Notes under the pieces: generated by a model
What the model was told of the DNA's origin: nothing
The model's input: the letters and a program-made list of their open reading frames with translations, nothing else
The model's database searches: none
NCBI GenBank assembly: GCA_020091685.1
Contig: CM034598.1
Coordinates: forward strand, 13,897,088 to 13,961,087
Reading direction: 5' to 3'
Length of the DNA stretch: 64,000 nt
Source of the DNA: Lutjanus erythropterus
Lineage: Eukaryota > Chordata > Actinopteri > Lutjaniformes > Lutjanidae
Made by a program: the position numbers and the translations under genes
Shown: in pieces, positions 1-11,879 of the stretch
Layout of the letters: every line of letters starts with the position of its first letter
How positions within the stretch are numbered: the first letter of the stretch is position 1

Positions 1-105
1 CAGCAGTAAAGTCCTCTGGCTGATGGAATTTTATGGTTGGCATCTTGGCAGGCTCCTTCATTTCACTTTTTTCCTTGTCAGTCTTCAGGCAGCCCAGAAA
101 ACTGT
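1..105 (-). CDS. Candidate 5'-truncated-by-window exon of an unidentified minus-strand gene (weak)
   Basis: Read on the minus strand, a pyrimidine-rich stretch ending in CCATACAG is followed by a frame that stays open for about 35 codons to the window edge. The predicted peptide includes SFLGCLKTDKEKSEMK and MPTIKFHQPEDFTA. It is lysine- and glutamate-rich and looks protein-like, but I do not recognise the family. An open frame of this length is expected by chance fairly often, and no partner exon or donor can be seen because the window ends. If real, it belongs to a gene antisense to diaph2, either nested in an upstream intron or a neighbour. It could equally be random open sequence. Confidence 0.2.
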
Positions 106-3100
106 CTGTATGGAAAAATCATAAAATCCTGTCCCTGTCACCAGGCAAATTTAGATAACTAATTTTCAGATCAAATTATAAATCTTTTAACTTGGCCGGC
201 TGGGTGGCTGGCTGTCTGGCAGAGAGGAGCCTACTGAGCAGAAGTTTGAGCAATCTTTGCCTACTCATCAGTCTCTTGGAGGAGGCATATCAGTCTGGTG
301 GCGGCAGGCGCGAAGACCAGTGGAACCAGACAGAGTTACGGTCAGCTAAACCAAATGGAATGAGATGAAACGCTGAGTGATTCTGGGGCAAGTAATATGT
401 TCATGTTCTATTACACACTGGCGTGATTCTAAGTCAGATACCAGCAGCTTGTAAAATAAAGTACAGGCCTATGCCACATACAGAATAATGAATGGTATTG
501 AACTTTAAACACATCATGATTGTGTGTGTGAGTGCACATGGATATGCATGTGTATCTGTGTGGGTGAATCTGTGCCATGCAGTAAAGCACTCACCTGGTG
601 AAATCCTCCTGCATCTGTTGTATATTTATTGCATTAAGGGAAAGCTGTTGCATTTTCTCAGAGAGCTCCTCCTGATGCAGTCGTCTCGGGACAGAATCTA
701 CATTGTAGAAGTCACTAAAACTGGAGATGCTATGTGACTTTACAGAATGTCTTTTTTATTCACATTCAAGGCTTCTAATTGAGGTTTTCAAATGAAGCTT
801 TGGATGTTTGTCATATTATTTTATGATGCTATCACTCCTATGAAAGTTCTCGAACAAAATCCTCAATTTAAATAAAGTGATTAGTTGGATTAAGTGAGTT
901 GTGTTTTCTAATTAATTTAACTTTCCTTACATGTTAGCTTTTTAAAAATTACTAGCATTTATGGTTCTGTTAAAACTGCTGCTAGACTGTCCTGTCAACA
1001 TGTATAATTACGTGCATGCTTCTCTTTGTGTGCCACAAGTGGGAGAGCAAACATTTTTCACCGCAGTGAAAATGTTGTTTTTGAAAGCATAAATGCCAGC
1101 AAATATGGACTGAAACAGAATATTTCTTTAGATAAAAACATGTTGTGGATTTTGGAAATGATTAAATACATCTTTTTTTTTTTTTTAGTAAATTTTGACT
1201 ATTGCAATCAATGCTCTTGATCAGGGTTTTGCCAAACAAAATAATGTCAAATGGTGCACACTTACCACATCAACATCCCTGGTCTGGAGTTATTGTGATG
1301 GTTTGGATCCCATGAGTTGAAGACAAATTGGCACAGCCATCAACCTATTTCCACAAACAGTAGAGGTGCCACAATTTCAATAATAAACTGAAAATCAATC
1401 AAAATGAGTGAAATTCAAATCAAAATCAGAATCGCAATTCTCACAGTATTTTTTTTCCCTTCTCTCTACTCTCACATACTTTTGGCATCTTGCATGTGTC
1501 CAAAGAAAAGAATTTAAAAATGTAAATGACAATTGTCAAATCATAAAACCAATGATCTGTTGATCTTTACAAATCAAGACTAGTTTTGCAATGACATAGG
1601 CAACAGTGCTAAAACACTATCAAAAAATTAAATCTTGACCTTAAAATCAAAATTCAAAATGGATCATACATTTTAAGAATCATGACCCCCCCTCACAAAT
1701 AGTATAATACCTAATACCTGAAACCTAATCTTTATCTGTAACTGTGTAGAAATACCAGGTTTACACAAATTTAATACACATGCAGAAAATAGCTGTGCAA
1801 CATTGAATGTTGATTTAGAATTTGAACCTCGACGTCACAAATGAAGCTTCAATGCTTCAGAGTTCTCGATACAGCCCTGCATTACTCACTCTGGTGATGC
1901 CTCAACTCAACCCCCCCCCAACCTCACCCCCTCTCCCCATGCTGTGTTGTCTGGTTTCTGTCTGACACACATTTGGAATTATTAGAAATCATCCAAGTTT
2001 TTTTTTTTTTTTTTACCCTCACGATGCCGTGTGGTGGTGCTGCCATGGGAAGCTCTTCAAATGAACTTCCTTTGGAGCGGCAGTGGGTTTATCCATGAGA
2101 AAACGCTCATCACACACGCACATGTGCACACAATCACATTGAACGCACACATGTACGGAAGGAATCTCTGCCTGCCTCCGCTTTGAAGCAGCCATGCCAG
2201 AGCTGCCTGTGTGTTACTAAATCCCATTCTCAAAGAGCGTTTTACCCCCCACGTCTGAGAGGCCCTTGGCATTGGCAGAGAACGCACACACAAAGGCGCA
2301 TACACAAACACAATCTACATGCCTGATGCAATGTTCAGTCACTTGAGCAAACAGACACATTTGGGTACATGAAACAGCAGTGCAGTGTGTCGGCTCTTAT
2401 TAGTGAAACAGTACTTTTACACTTCTGCAGTTCCTCTTCATGGGTTGTTTACTATATACAACAATAGGGGGGAAGGTTTTACTTTTGGATTGTTGCACTG
2501 CTGAACTATTGTTTGAGTATTGCCTCATTTTGAATTTTTTTTTCCCTTTCCTGTTGCTGTTCGAAGACCTGTGTATGACAGCAGGAGCTCTCACACTGAA
2601 GGCCCATCTAAACCTGAGGTTTTCAGAGAGAAAAGATGCGGATCAGACAGACAGGGGTATGGGTGGATAGATAGAGGGATGAAGGAAGGCAGTGGCCCCA
2701 TGAGGCACCTGGAGCTGTGGTGTTACTGAGAAATATGGTGTGTGCGCATCTGAAATCCTGCCGGCTAGCCTTTGGCATAGTCTGCTGTGTTTGCTGTGTA
2801 CAGGCCCTGTGTGAAAAATCACCTTCACTCGCTGAAAGAAGCCCAATCTTTTGGGCCAATGCTTGTCAACACAGCTGTTTGAACCCATTACTTCCTTTCC
2901 ATAAGAAGAGTGCAAATTGAAGTTGACGATGGCAATTGGAACTTTTGAGTGGTAGATATTTTGAAGGGTGATATGCATGCTGCATGAGTTTCTGCATGCA
3001 GATTATCTTTCCTGATCTCTTTCCTGATGTATGAACTATGTTTCTGAGCTGTCTACATTTCTTGCTCCACAAGTTCGCTCTCATTACCATGTCTTCCAGG

Positions 3101-4282
3101 CGATGTTGAAATCCCACAGCACAGAACCTTTAGGCTTTTAGATATTTTCAATAGCCGCTCTCCTCCTCCCAGTATCGTGCTAACCCCTTGTTGGTAGAGT
3201 GGAATTTGAATAAACTAAGAGAACGCAGTCTCTCGTCGTGTCCTGGTATATTTTGGCATGAACACACATTGAGCGGCGTCTTCCATCGTAGTATTCCTCT
3301 GTGACCTGCCAGGATCAACAATAAGGAATGCAGAGGAGGAGCAAAGACATAGAGGAAGAAATGTCATTACCAAGTCATACCCCAGGGTTTAGCAGTTCAC
3401 TGCAGAAGTTAACTGGTCTGGCTGCTCGGCGCCAGTTGGCATGGCTACCATTTCCCAAGGTAATTTTTGGCCCCTTAATGGTTCTCTCACTGGTCTTCTT
3501 ACAATTGTCATTCAAAAGGTGGCCAATGGAAGCACCCTGCCATGCTGAATCGAGTGGTGAAGAAGCTCCAGACATGTCCATCTGTTGATATCTGCTCTCA
3601 CGAGGCTATGATTTCCATATTTCCCTCTAAATATGAAAGATCATTTTGATACATGTGAATGGTTGTGTAGAAAAACAGGGACTCTTTTGGGGGAAAAGGT
3701 CTAGAAATAATATTACATTCTTACAGCAATAATAATAAAACTCTCCATCTCTCTTTTATGACTCTCCAATAAGTGAGTTGTTTCTGCATCTCAGTACTGA
3801 ATAGAGAATAAGGAGGGAAGGCAGCACACAAAGCAGGCAGGCAGGGGCCCCGGTCTTTGATGAATGTCTCTATCTCCAGGCATTAGGTGTTCTATTTTTC
3901 ATAGCAGGCCCTTCGGCCATGCTGGAGAGAGCTTGGGCCTCACATGCGCATTCGTGCAAGGCGCCACAATCCTCAGAGATGGTGACTAATCCAGGCCTAC
4001 TGTCTGGGGGCGCGAGTGGCCGCTACCAGCACAGCCGAAAGGTCACACCTGTCAGAGGTGGGGAGAAAAAAGAGGCCAGGAAAGGAAGCTGGCGCTGTAG
4101 TGGCCTCTGCTTGATAAGGTACAGCTTTATTGTGTCTCAAATAGTTTAGCTCACAGACATGTGAAGACAAACACATTGACACACAACAACACGCCATGTT
4201 TGTTTGTGTGTGCGTAGGGGATGATGAGTGATGAAATATTTACATTTCCGCTCATATTTCATCCTTGCCGTCCAATTCTCTC

Positions 4283-4897
4283 TAGAGACTGACCAATGCA
4301 TTGACCAACCGATATTAGCAGCCCAATATTTGCCCATCAAATCTATATCGGTATCTGCATATATGTAGACCGATATGAGGTGATGTAAACAAGGTTCAAT
4401 GTTAATGTTTTGTTCAGAAACCTAATTGCCCTAAGTCAGTTTTTACTGGTCCCTGTAATACTGTTTTATTTATCAGTGGTTCTTAAATAACAGCAAAGAC
4501 TAAAGTTATTTGTCATGTGTAATGTAGGGCTACAATGTCCAGGCCTATAACATGTCAGAAAATAGTGAAAAATGTCCATCCCAGTTTCTCAAAGTCCAAG
4601 ATGATGTTCAAAAATGACTTGTTTTTTCAGTTCAAACCCCAGAGATATTTAATTTAAATTCATTAATGAGAAAAGCCCAGATATACCTTTTTTTCATTTT
4701 ACAGAACATAATTTAGATTGTTTTAGTTTGTAGATTAATAAGCAGCATTTTGTGTATATTTACTACTTATGTTTCTTAATGTTTCAGAGGTTTGATATAT
4801 TTTTGGATAAAGTTATATAGTTATAATAAAAGTAAAGTTTTAAGTTTATCCCTAATGTCTGTATTGGCCCTGAACATCCTCTATAGGTGAAGCTCTA
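4283..4897 (+). mobile_element. Non-autonomous hAT-like element, family B, copy 1
   Basis: The left end reads TAGAGACTGACCAATGCATT and runs into a CCGATATTAGCAG / ATATCGGTATC-rich segment. The right end reads TATAGGTGAAGCTCTA, so the two ends form imperfect inverted repeats (TAGAG...CTCTA). Flanking octamers are ATTCTCTC (4275-4282) and ATTCCCTA (4898-4905), 6 of 8 identical, as expected of an old 8-bp target duplication. A second copy in opposite orientation lies at 37406-38166 and shares the 'TATCGGTATC...GCATATATGTAGACCGATATG' block in diverged form. No transposase is encoded. The middle (about 4523-4800) resembles the repeat at 59868-60150. Confidence 0.6.
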
Positions 4898-7494
4898 ATT
4901 CCCTACATCCTCATCTCACATTTTGTACAGTTTGAGGTATGTACTTCATGGAAAGTCACATATTGTATTCCCTGTATTCCTGATTTTTTTTTGTGTTGAA
5001 TGGTACAACCATGTTATTGTTAATGTTAATATTGATATCGTTCAGGGATATTGTATTTGCAGTATCTTTTTAATTAATCTTTTGCTAATGGACCATAGTC
5101 TGCTTAATAATAATAATGTTCGTTTACTCAGTGCAGTCTAAATTGTCCCTTGTGCCACAGCACCTGAACAGAGCTGTAATTGTTCTTGTTCTTATTAATC
5201 TTAATATTTGTGTTGGTTTGGTACTGTTTGCATACCGCTTCCCAAAACACTGATGTGTTGCTATCTGTGTCTCCAGCTGCATATCTCTATTGCCATCCGT
5301 CTCATTGACTATCCATTTATCTTCCACGTAATTGTATGTCTGCTCTGTGGTGGGAACTTAATATCTACTCAGCCAGATAAGGAACTGTACGTTCTCTTCT
5401 TCTCATTAAGGCCGTGAAGGCCAGTTTCTGCTTTTCCCTGTAATGCTGCACTTTTGACATTATACCAATGTTCCTGGTGCATGGGAGGCACCGCTGCACC
5501 TCAACATCAGCTAGGCAGCATGCCACGGCTGGGGCATCGGCCTCAATTCAACAGGCAAATTAATCTTGCTTTGTTGGAGTAGTCAAGCCCAACCTGGGAG
5601 GGAGTTCGTTTAGCTGTTGCTCTGCTGATGCAAGTGCTTTCTCTCAAGTTTGGAGCCTTCATTTACAGGCAGTTAAAGATCTCTCCATCTGTTATTAGGC
5701 AGGGCCCGGACACAGACGCCTTGATGAATAGGTATTTCTACTGCTATTGAATGGGCCGCAGCCTCTCGATGGAGACAAAGTAATAGTGTGGATATTAGAA
5801 GAAACTGTTTTTGGTTTCCTGAGACCTCAATGTGAATGCATCCAATAATGCTTGATTAGAAGGGGAGCCCCTTTAGGTTTGAGACAAACACATAAGCGGC
5901 TGAAATCACATCGGTACCACGGTGCTCTGTCTTTCTCTCTAAATCTATTTTGCTTTTCTTCTATGTATATGCACACAAACACATAAAAAGACACAACAAT
6001 GCACATACATACACATACTTTCACACATACGCAATGTTTTTCTCTTTCACTACAGATCACCTCTTTCACCCTTATCTGTTAGCTGTGCTGTCTCTGTGAT
6101 GAGAAGATAATCTCTCAGTATGGGTTTTTCATGGGAAGATATTTCATAGATCATGTTTTTCTTCTGATGGGGTAGCACCAGACAATTTGAAATCCTATTT
6201 ATCTAGCTAACAGGGAAGAGGAGAGGAAATGTATCTGTGGTTATTAGAGATGAGACGACCCCAATACAGACATGAGAAGGAGATCAAAGCTGACCGCCCT
6301 GGAAATAATAACTAAATCCAATGTACCCAGCCCACTGCTTTGAGGTTCAGGAAATGCAGAGCCTTTTCTTCTGAGTTTTGTACATGTGCCTGTGTGTGTG
6401 TATCTGTGGGTATTTGTGTGCACATTTCTGTGTGTTTGCCTGGTCTGAGCTCAGTCTACTCCCATTTACAATCCTGTCCAAGTTGAGGGTCAGCACTGTA
6501 AACACAAACATGAACACAGATACAAACACACTCACATACCAGCCATTCGGCTCCTGGCAAGGCCCATCACTATTCTCCCAGCACTACCATTGTCGTAAAT
6601 CATGCTTGTCCCCTCCATCAGAATCTGCCCACAGACCCTGTGTAGGGACTGGACATCATTAATGTCCCTGCCAAATCATGTTTACCTGAGCCCAGTTTTT
6701 GTCCTGCCTATTTTTTCCCTCTTTGTTATTTATTGCACATTCTTGGCAGTTTGTTCTCAGGTTAGAGAGGATGACCAAGGAATGATGGGTAGTGGGTTTT
6801 GTGTTTTGTACTGATAACACAGACTATTTCAGGAGCAGAGGTTAAGTAAGGAAGGTTACAAATTGTACCGTTTCATCTTTGAGCACAGGCTGCCTGGCTG
6901 TGGGGCAGTGCATTGAAATTTGCATGCATGTGTTAAGTGAATCAGGAGGGACCCACCAGCCTTTCCTTGGCACACGCTGTATAAATGGCCAGTATACTCT
7001 AATTCTGCATCCACAAGGTCAGCGAGTCAAGAAGTGACAGAGAAGGTCAGAGGCTTCTTCCTGCGCTTATAGAATTAGGGTTATGGTGCATAACCTTTGT
7101 TATATTTCACACAGCTTTCCTCCTTTAACAGGCTGTATAGGTGAAGCTGGATGCTCCCCCCTGTGGCACCAATAAAACAACAAGACTCTGACCTTTGGTC
7201 ATGCAAGGGTTTGGGTCACCACTTGAGCACCCTTCCATAGTAAGGGCATAGTGCTAAGGCTAAGTCAACAGAACCTGTTTGACCTCACACAGTGCCATAA
7301 GCAGCCCAACAAAAGGCCAACAGCAAGAGGTAAACAGGAGGCTGAACTGAACTCAGGAGAAGAGACAGGAGAGAAACGAAGCTGGAACCACTCGCAACAC
7401 ACATCAGCTAACCACATGAGTCACAGCTGTCTGACTGACCTAGGACATACTTTTTTGCTGCAATGATATAGTGGATAATAAGTCAACTGTTAAA

Positions 7495-8112
7495 TAAACT
7501 GATCAGCCATCACATTAAAACCACAGACTGGTGAAGTAAATGGCATTGATCATCTCATTACACTGGCACCTGTCAAGGGGTGGGATATATTAGGCAGCAA
7601 GCGATGTGTTGGACACAGAAAAATAGGGCAAATGTAAATATAAGGAGAGACTTTGATGTGGGCCAAAATGTAATGGCTAGAGACAATTGGCTCAGAGCAT
7701 CTTTAAAATAGCAGGTTTTATGGCCATTATACAGTGGTCAGTACCTACAACTAGGTACTATAACAATATTATATCAATATTGTTATGTGAGACTAGATAT
7801 CATCTTAGATTTTTGACATGGCATAAATGTTGTCTTTTCTGTTCTCACTTTTCTGTTATTTGCTTTTACCCATATACAGTTCTTATGATCGATGATTAAT
7901 GCATCATATTTTATAAACTGTTAACGAGTTGTTGACTTGGCCTCTCTGGATCACAATCCAGTCGAGCATCTGTGGGATGTGCTTGAACAACGAGTCTGAT
8001 CCATGGAGGTCCTATCTTGCAACTTACAGGACTTATTGGATCTGCTCCTAATGTCGTGGTGCCAGAATATTACAATACTTAGCAGGTTTTAAAATGGTGG
8101 CTGATGGGTGTA
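7495..8112 (+). mobile_element. Degenerate, internally deleted Tc1-like transposon
   Basis: The left end carries ACTGATCAGCCATCACATTA followed by AAACCAC. The right end carries GGTTTTAAAATGGTGGCTGA followed by TGGGTG. These are inverted versions of each other and are the familiar ends of a teleost Tc1/mariner family. TA dinucleotides at 7495-7496 and 8111-8112 match the expected TA target duplication. Inside, 7550-7760 matches the start of the family (GGGTGGGATATATTAGGCAG, GTGGTCAGTACCTAC). The part 7925-8060 matches the transposase C-terminal coding region (motif around TTGGCCTC, CATCTGTGGGATGTGCT), now frameshifted. The DDE-coding middle is missing and replaced by unrelated AT-rich sequence, so it cannot encode a transposase. 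Confidence 0.85.
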
Positions 8113-8159
8113 CATGAATATATACAGTACTTCTATAAGGGGGTGATCTTGTTGAGTGC

Positions 8160-8660
8160 CTGAAAGAATCTCAGACGAGAGTGACTGTTGTTGCTGAGCA
8201 GGTGCAGCAGAGCAGTCGACACATCCAGCTTGATGTTGTCAGATGAGGGCCAGACAGAGCTGTAAACTTTGGTGAGAATGGCAGAGACGGAAGCAGAAGC
8301 TTGGCTTTGTCATCCTGAATCGTGACAACAGTGTGGTCTATATAGATATCGAAGACAGAGTGTGACCTGCCGCCATGGTGGCACAGGTTCAGCATCGCAT
8401 CAGACAGAGACTGAAAGACAAAGCTAATCCTTAACCACCCATACTGCTTCTCATTTAGTTACATGGATAAACACAGCTGCTTATAAAGCCGTAGTCAAGA
8501 GTTGCTGAGTCTGATCTGATTTGACGGGTGAACTTCAGTGTGGTGTTCCACAGAGGTAAGCTGGCATGGCTAAAGAGCCTAACGGAGGACTGTGCCTGTG
8601 AGAAATAACACTGCACCACCCAACACCTGAAACAAAACCACTAACTGGACCACAGAGAAA
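8160..8660 (-). pseudogene. Coding-like remnant of an unidentified gene, frameshifted
   Basis: On the minus strand, two acceptor-like sites (TTTGTTTCAG near 8637 and TTTGTCTTTCAG near 8413) each precede protein-like sequence. The first reads VLGGAVLFLTGTVLR in one frame and LFSHASLPLWNTTLKFT in another. The second reads LNLCHHGGRSHSVFDIYIDH then VVTIQDDKAKLLLPSLP, and after a frame change KVYSSVWPSSDNIKLDVST then ALLHLLSNNS. The leucine-rich helical pattern resembles an armadillo or HEAT-type protein, but I could not name the family. Frame changes and missing donors suggest a decayed copy. Chance open frames in GC-richer DNA remain possible. Confidence 0.25.
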
Positions 8661-11600
8661 CCCTAAAACTGACTGTGTGTTTCACAGCTTTTTGGCTGTG
8701 TGTGTGTATAAACTATTCAGAAATATCTGAAGCGTGCGAGGTTACAAACCCCGATGTAATATCTCTTGTTCTTATCACTCTCAATCCCTTTATAGTGGTC
8801 TATTAGCTTTCAGGCTTAGTCGTGCATCCTCAAAGTGGCTATACAAACTTAAACCCACATCTCTCACCGGTTGAGGGTTCTACTCATGATCTGTTGCCTC
8901 CCGTTGTGTCTACACGCATAATCCCTCACAACTTTTTAAGTCAACAAAAAGTAATTGAGGTGTTGTTTATTCTAGGTACTAGGGTTGTTATTCAGCTGAA
9001 TCACGGGGGGAACAGGCAGAAAAGAAGAATATCAGACTTACCTGGACCTTTTGCCCCCTATAGCGTGTTTGCCTTATGTATGATTTATCAAGGTTAGTCC
9101 CTTACGGAGAGGGTCGACGAAGAAGGACAAAGGAGCATAAAGCAGGACACACATTAGAAACCAGCATCAGTACTCGTGCTCATTTATTCATTGCTTCGGT
9201 GTTGTCTTCAAACCTTCTTTGTAACTTTCAGCCAGTTGCAGCTCCTGGCTTCATACCCGAGCTCCCAGGGCTAGAAACAAGAGCACAGAGTACAGAGTTC
9301 ATTAGGCCTTCACATTGCAATCAATGCAGTAGAGACCTCAGTGAAAACCTAAATTAGATCCTGTGTGACTTTACCTCCTTAACAGCTCACTTGATAACCC
9401 CCCCTGCCGCAATACCGGGAGCGTGTGATGAGGGGAAATAAGTGCCAAGATGTCTTGACATGCTTTTCAAGTTTTTTTCTGTCATTATTTGTCCCCTTCA
9501 TATAACAGCGGAAATCTGAGTCCTTTCTCACCTCATCTACATATAAAATACCTCATGTCTTTGTGCTTTCTGGGAACTTTTTGGACAATATCGAGCCACC
9601 TGCTGACCTTGAATTGATTGGTGAGTGGTTGGAGTGTAGTGCATTATCTTGAAAGCTGTGGGTGAGTCAATGCAAGGGCTTATTTTAGGTTGAGTTAGTG
9701 GAGGAAAAGTCTCCATAATGATCTTATTGTGGTAAAACCCTGTCCATCAGCTGGCTGTCAGTCTGTCTTGTTTTTCATCTTAAGACATATTTTCTTGCAT
9801 GTCATATCTTTACAGTGAATCATAGTCACTTTTTGTACTATGCTGCTGCAAATAGATACATAACTTAAGATTTCTTTCTGCAGCTAGTGTGCACTCAATT
9901 TTACTCACTCTACTTTTCTCACTCTCTTCTACCTGACTTTCAGCAAGCTGGCTGACATCTGCTCCTATCTTTATAGAGGTGTCATTGAAATTCAGTGCAG
10001 ACATGAGTCCTGCAAAGCACAGGGAGAACTGCTCAGAGGAATATTCTGCACCACTCACAAACATAACCCAAAAAAACGCACATGTACGAACACAGGCACA
10101 CAAGAGTGCACACACAGATGCATGAACAAATCCATATTAATACGTTGAAGGTGCACATACACAACACAAACACACACAAAAAGCTGAAAATTTGTGTTTC
10201 AAGCTTTACAGCATTCCTTCTTGTCAGGCATTAATTAGCTGTGGCATTAATGGCCTTTAGTTAAATGTAGACAGCAAAATGCAATGCATTCTTAAAAAAA
10301 GAAGTATTGAAGTTAATTGAGCGAGATCTGGGTACATTTTTTTTAACAATGCGAGACACCCACAGTGCGTGTGGCTGTTTGTGTACTGTATGTGTGCTCT
10401 TCTGAGTGTGTGTTGCTTGCATTGGGATTCAAAAAAGTGTTTTGTGCTCTGTCCAAGTTGCTGCAGCTCTGTAAGAATCAATAGGGCAAGGCCAAAGCTC
10501 TGACCCAAGTGGGTACTGGCATTAAGGTTCCACGGCCTAAATTCCTCCCTCTTAAAGCAGCAGATAATGTAGAAGCTCTAAAACCTACCCATTAGTAACT
10601 ATAACTATGAACAAGATTGTCGTAGAAGTTAGTTCCACAAAGTGTAATTTGCTGCCCAGTGTTTCCCAAGTGTCAACAATTATGTTGTGTTAGACCTCAT
10701 CTACCCCACCCGATTTCAACAAAGCAAAACTATCTGTTTGATTTTGTTCCGAACTCTCTCATATTTTAATAATATGCTGGTGATGACATATATGCCCATG
10801 TTGGAATGCTCCAAAACTCCAAAAACCATGTTTCACACAAACACATTCAAGCAACTAATCCATTTTAACTAGGGGTAGGGAAAAAATCAATTCTTAGATG
10901 CGTCACGAAGTGGATGTAGAAGATTCTGCACTGGTTCACAAATATCAAAAATCAATTTTAAAAATGTTACTTCATAGCATGACTTAACTCTGCAAGGGCA
11001 GCGTAGCACCGGACAGTCTACAGCGCACACTCACTATAGTTTTGCTTAATGTCTTAATAATTACCTTTGTGAATATTTTATGCACCATAACCCAGAGACG
11101 ACCATTAACGGAGCAGAGCCAACCCGACTCAACGGTGACAACAATGTTCACATAATGTTGTGAACAAGCCAAGTCAGACCTCCAAGCTGAAGTGTTAACT
11201 ACTTTACAGTGGATCTGAAATGCTTTACCAACACTGTATCAAAAAAAAAGAGACCAAGTGGTATTAATGTTCTGTAATCATTATTCCAGACAAAAAAACA
11301 ACCCACCCCCAAATGACTGCTCTTGACTTGAAGAATCTCAGTTGACTGAGGGGTCTCCCTGACCTTCAGGGCACAGACCTACAAACAGAAAATATCATGG
11401 AACACCTTGTGTTTTGATTATAATAAATTTAATTTAATTTTGATGGACCATGCCCTTACTGACCATCAAAATGAATAGGTGAATGTCTGAGGGATATTTG
11501 TTAATATATGTAAGAAAGCATGTAACTATTAGCATGATATTTTTATAAAACTTCTTTAATAAAAAATGAGTGATGGGTTGCCGTAGCAATAATTTATCTC

Positions 11601-11839
11601 TATCAAGAAGTCCTCTTTATTCTACTCATTGTGACCTGCTCAAATATGACTTTCTAAATGGAACTCTTTGATGTGCCAATATTTTATTCATATAGTCATT
11701 TGCCATGCTTATTGTGACTCCCCACCATCCCTCTCCTTTTTATGAGATTATCAGACAGTAGTACAGGTGGACTTTTCTTCATCTTCTATGCTTCTGGTGT
11801 CCTTGAATATTCAAGAATGTTCTATTGATATTTATTTAT

Positions 11840-11879
11840 AATACTTGTGTGTCTAAAGAAATTTAGACACACAAGTATT
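11840..11879. repeat. Perfect 18-bp inverted repeat with GAAA loop
   Basis: AATACTTGTGTGTCTAAA (11840-11857) is followed by GAAA and then its exact reverse complement (11862-11879). As RNA either strand would fold into an 18-bp stem capped by a tetraloop; on the + strand the loop is GAAA, a GNRA type. The loop is too small for a microRNA precursor. It may be a recent palindromic duplication or the core of a small MITE. No flanking target duplication is evident. Confidence 0.85.

Noticed and set aside
8171-8395. Single-exon gene on the minus strand starting LNLCHHGG, and a perfect Kozak-like GCCACCATGG nearby
   Set aside because: The frame carrying the Kozak ATG stops within about 14 codons, and the best protein-like stretch changes frame. 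It was kept only as a possible remnant.
10659-10990. hAT terminus suggested by CAGTGTTTCCCAAGTG
   Set aside because: No inverted partner or target duplication could be found.
11840-11879. MicroRNA precursor
   Set aside because: The loop is only four bases and the stem 18 bp, too short for Drosha/Dicer processing.
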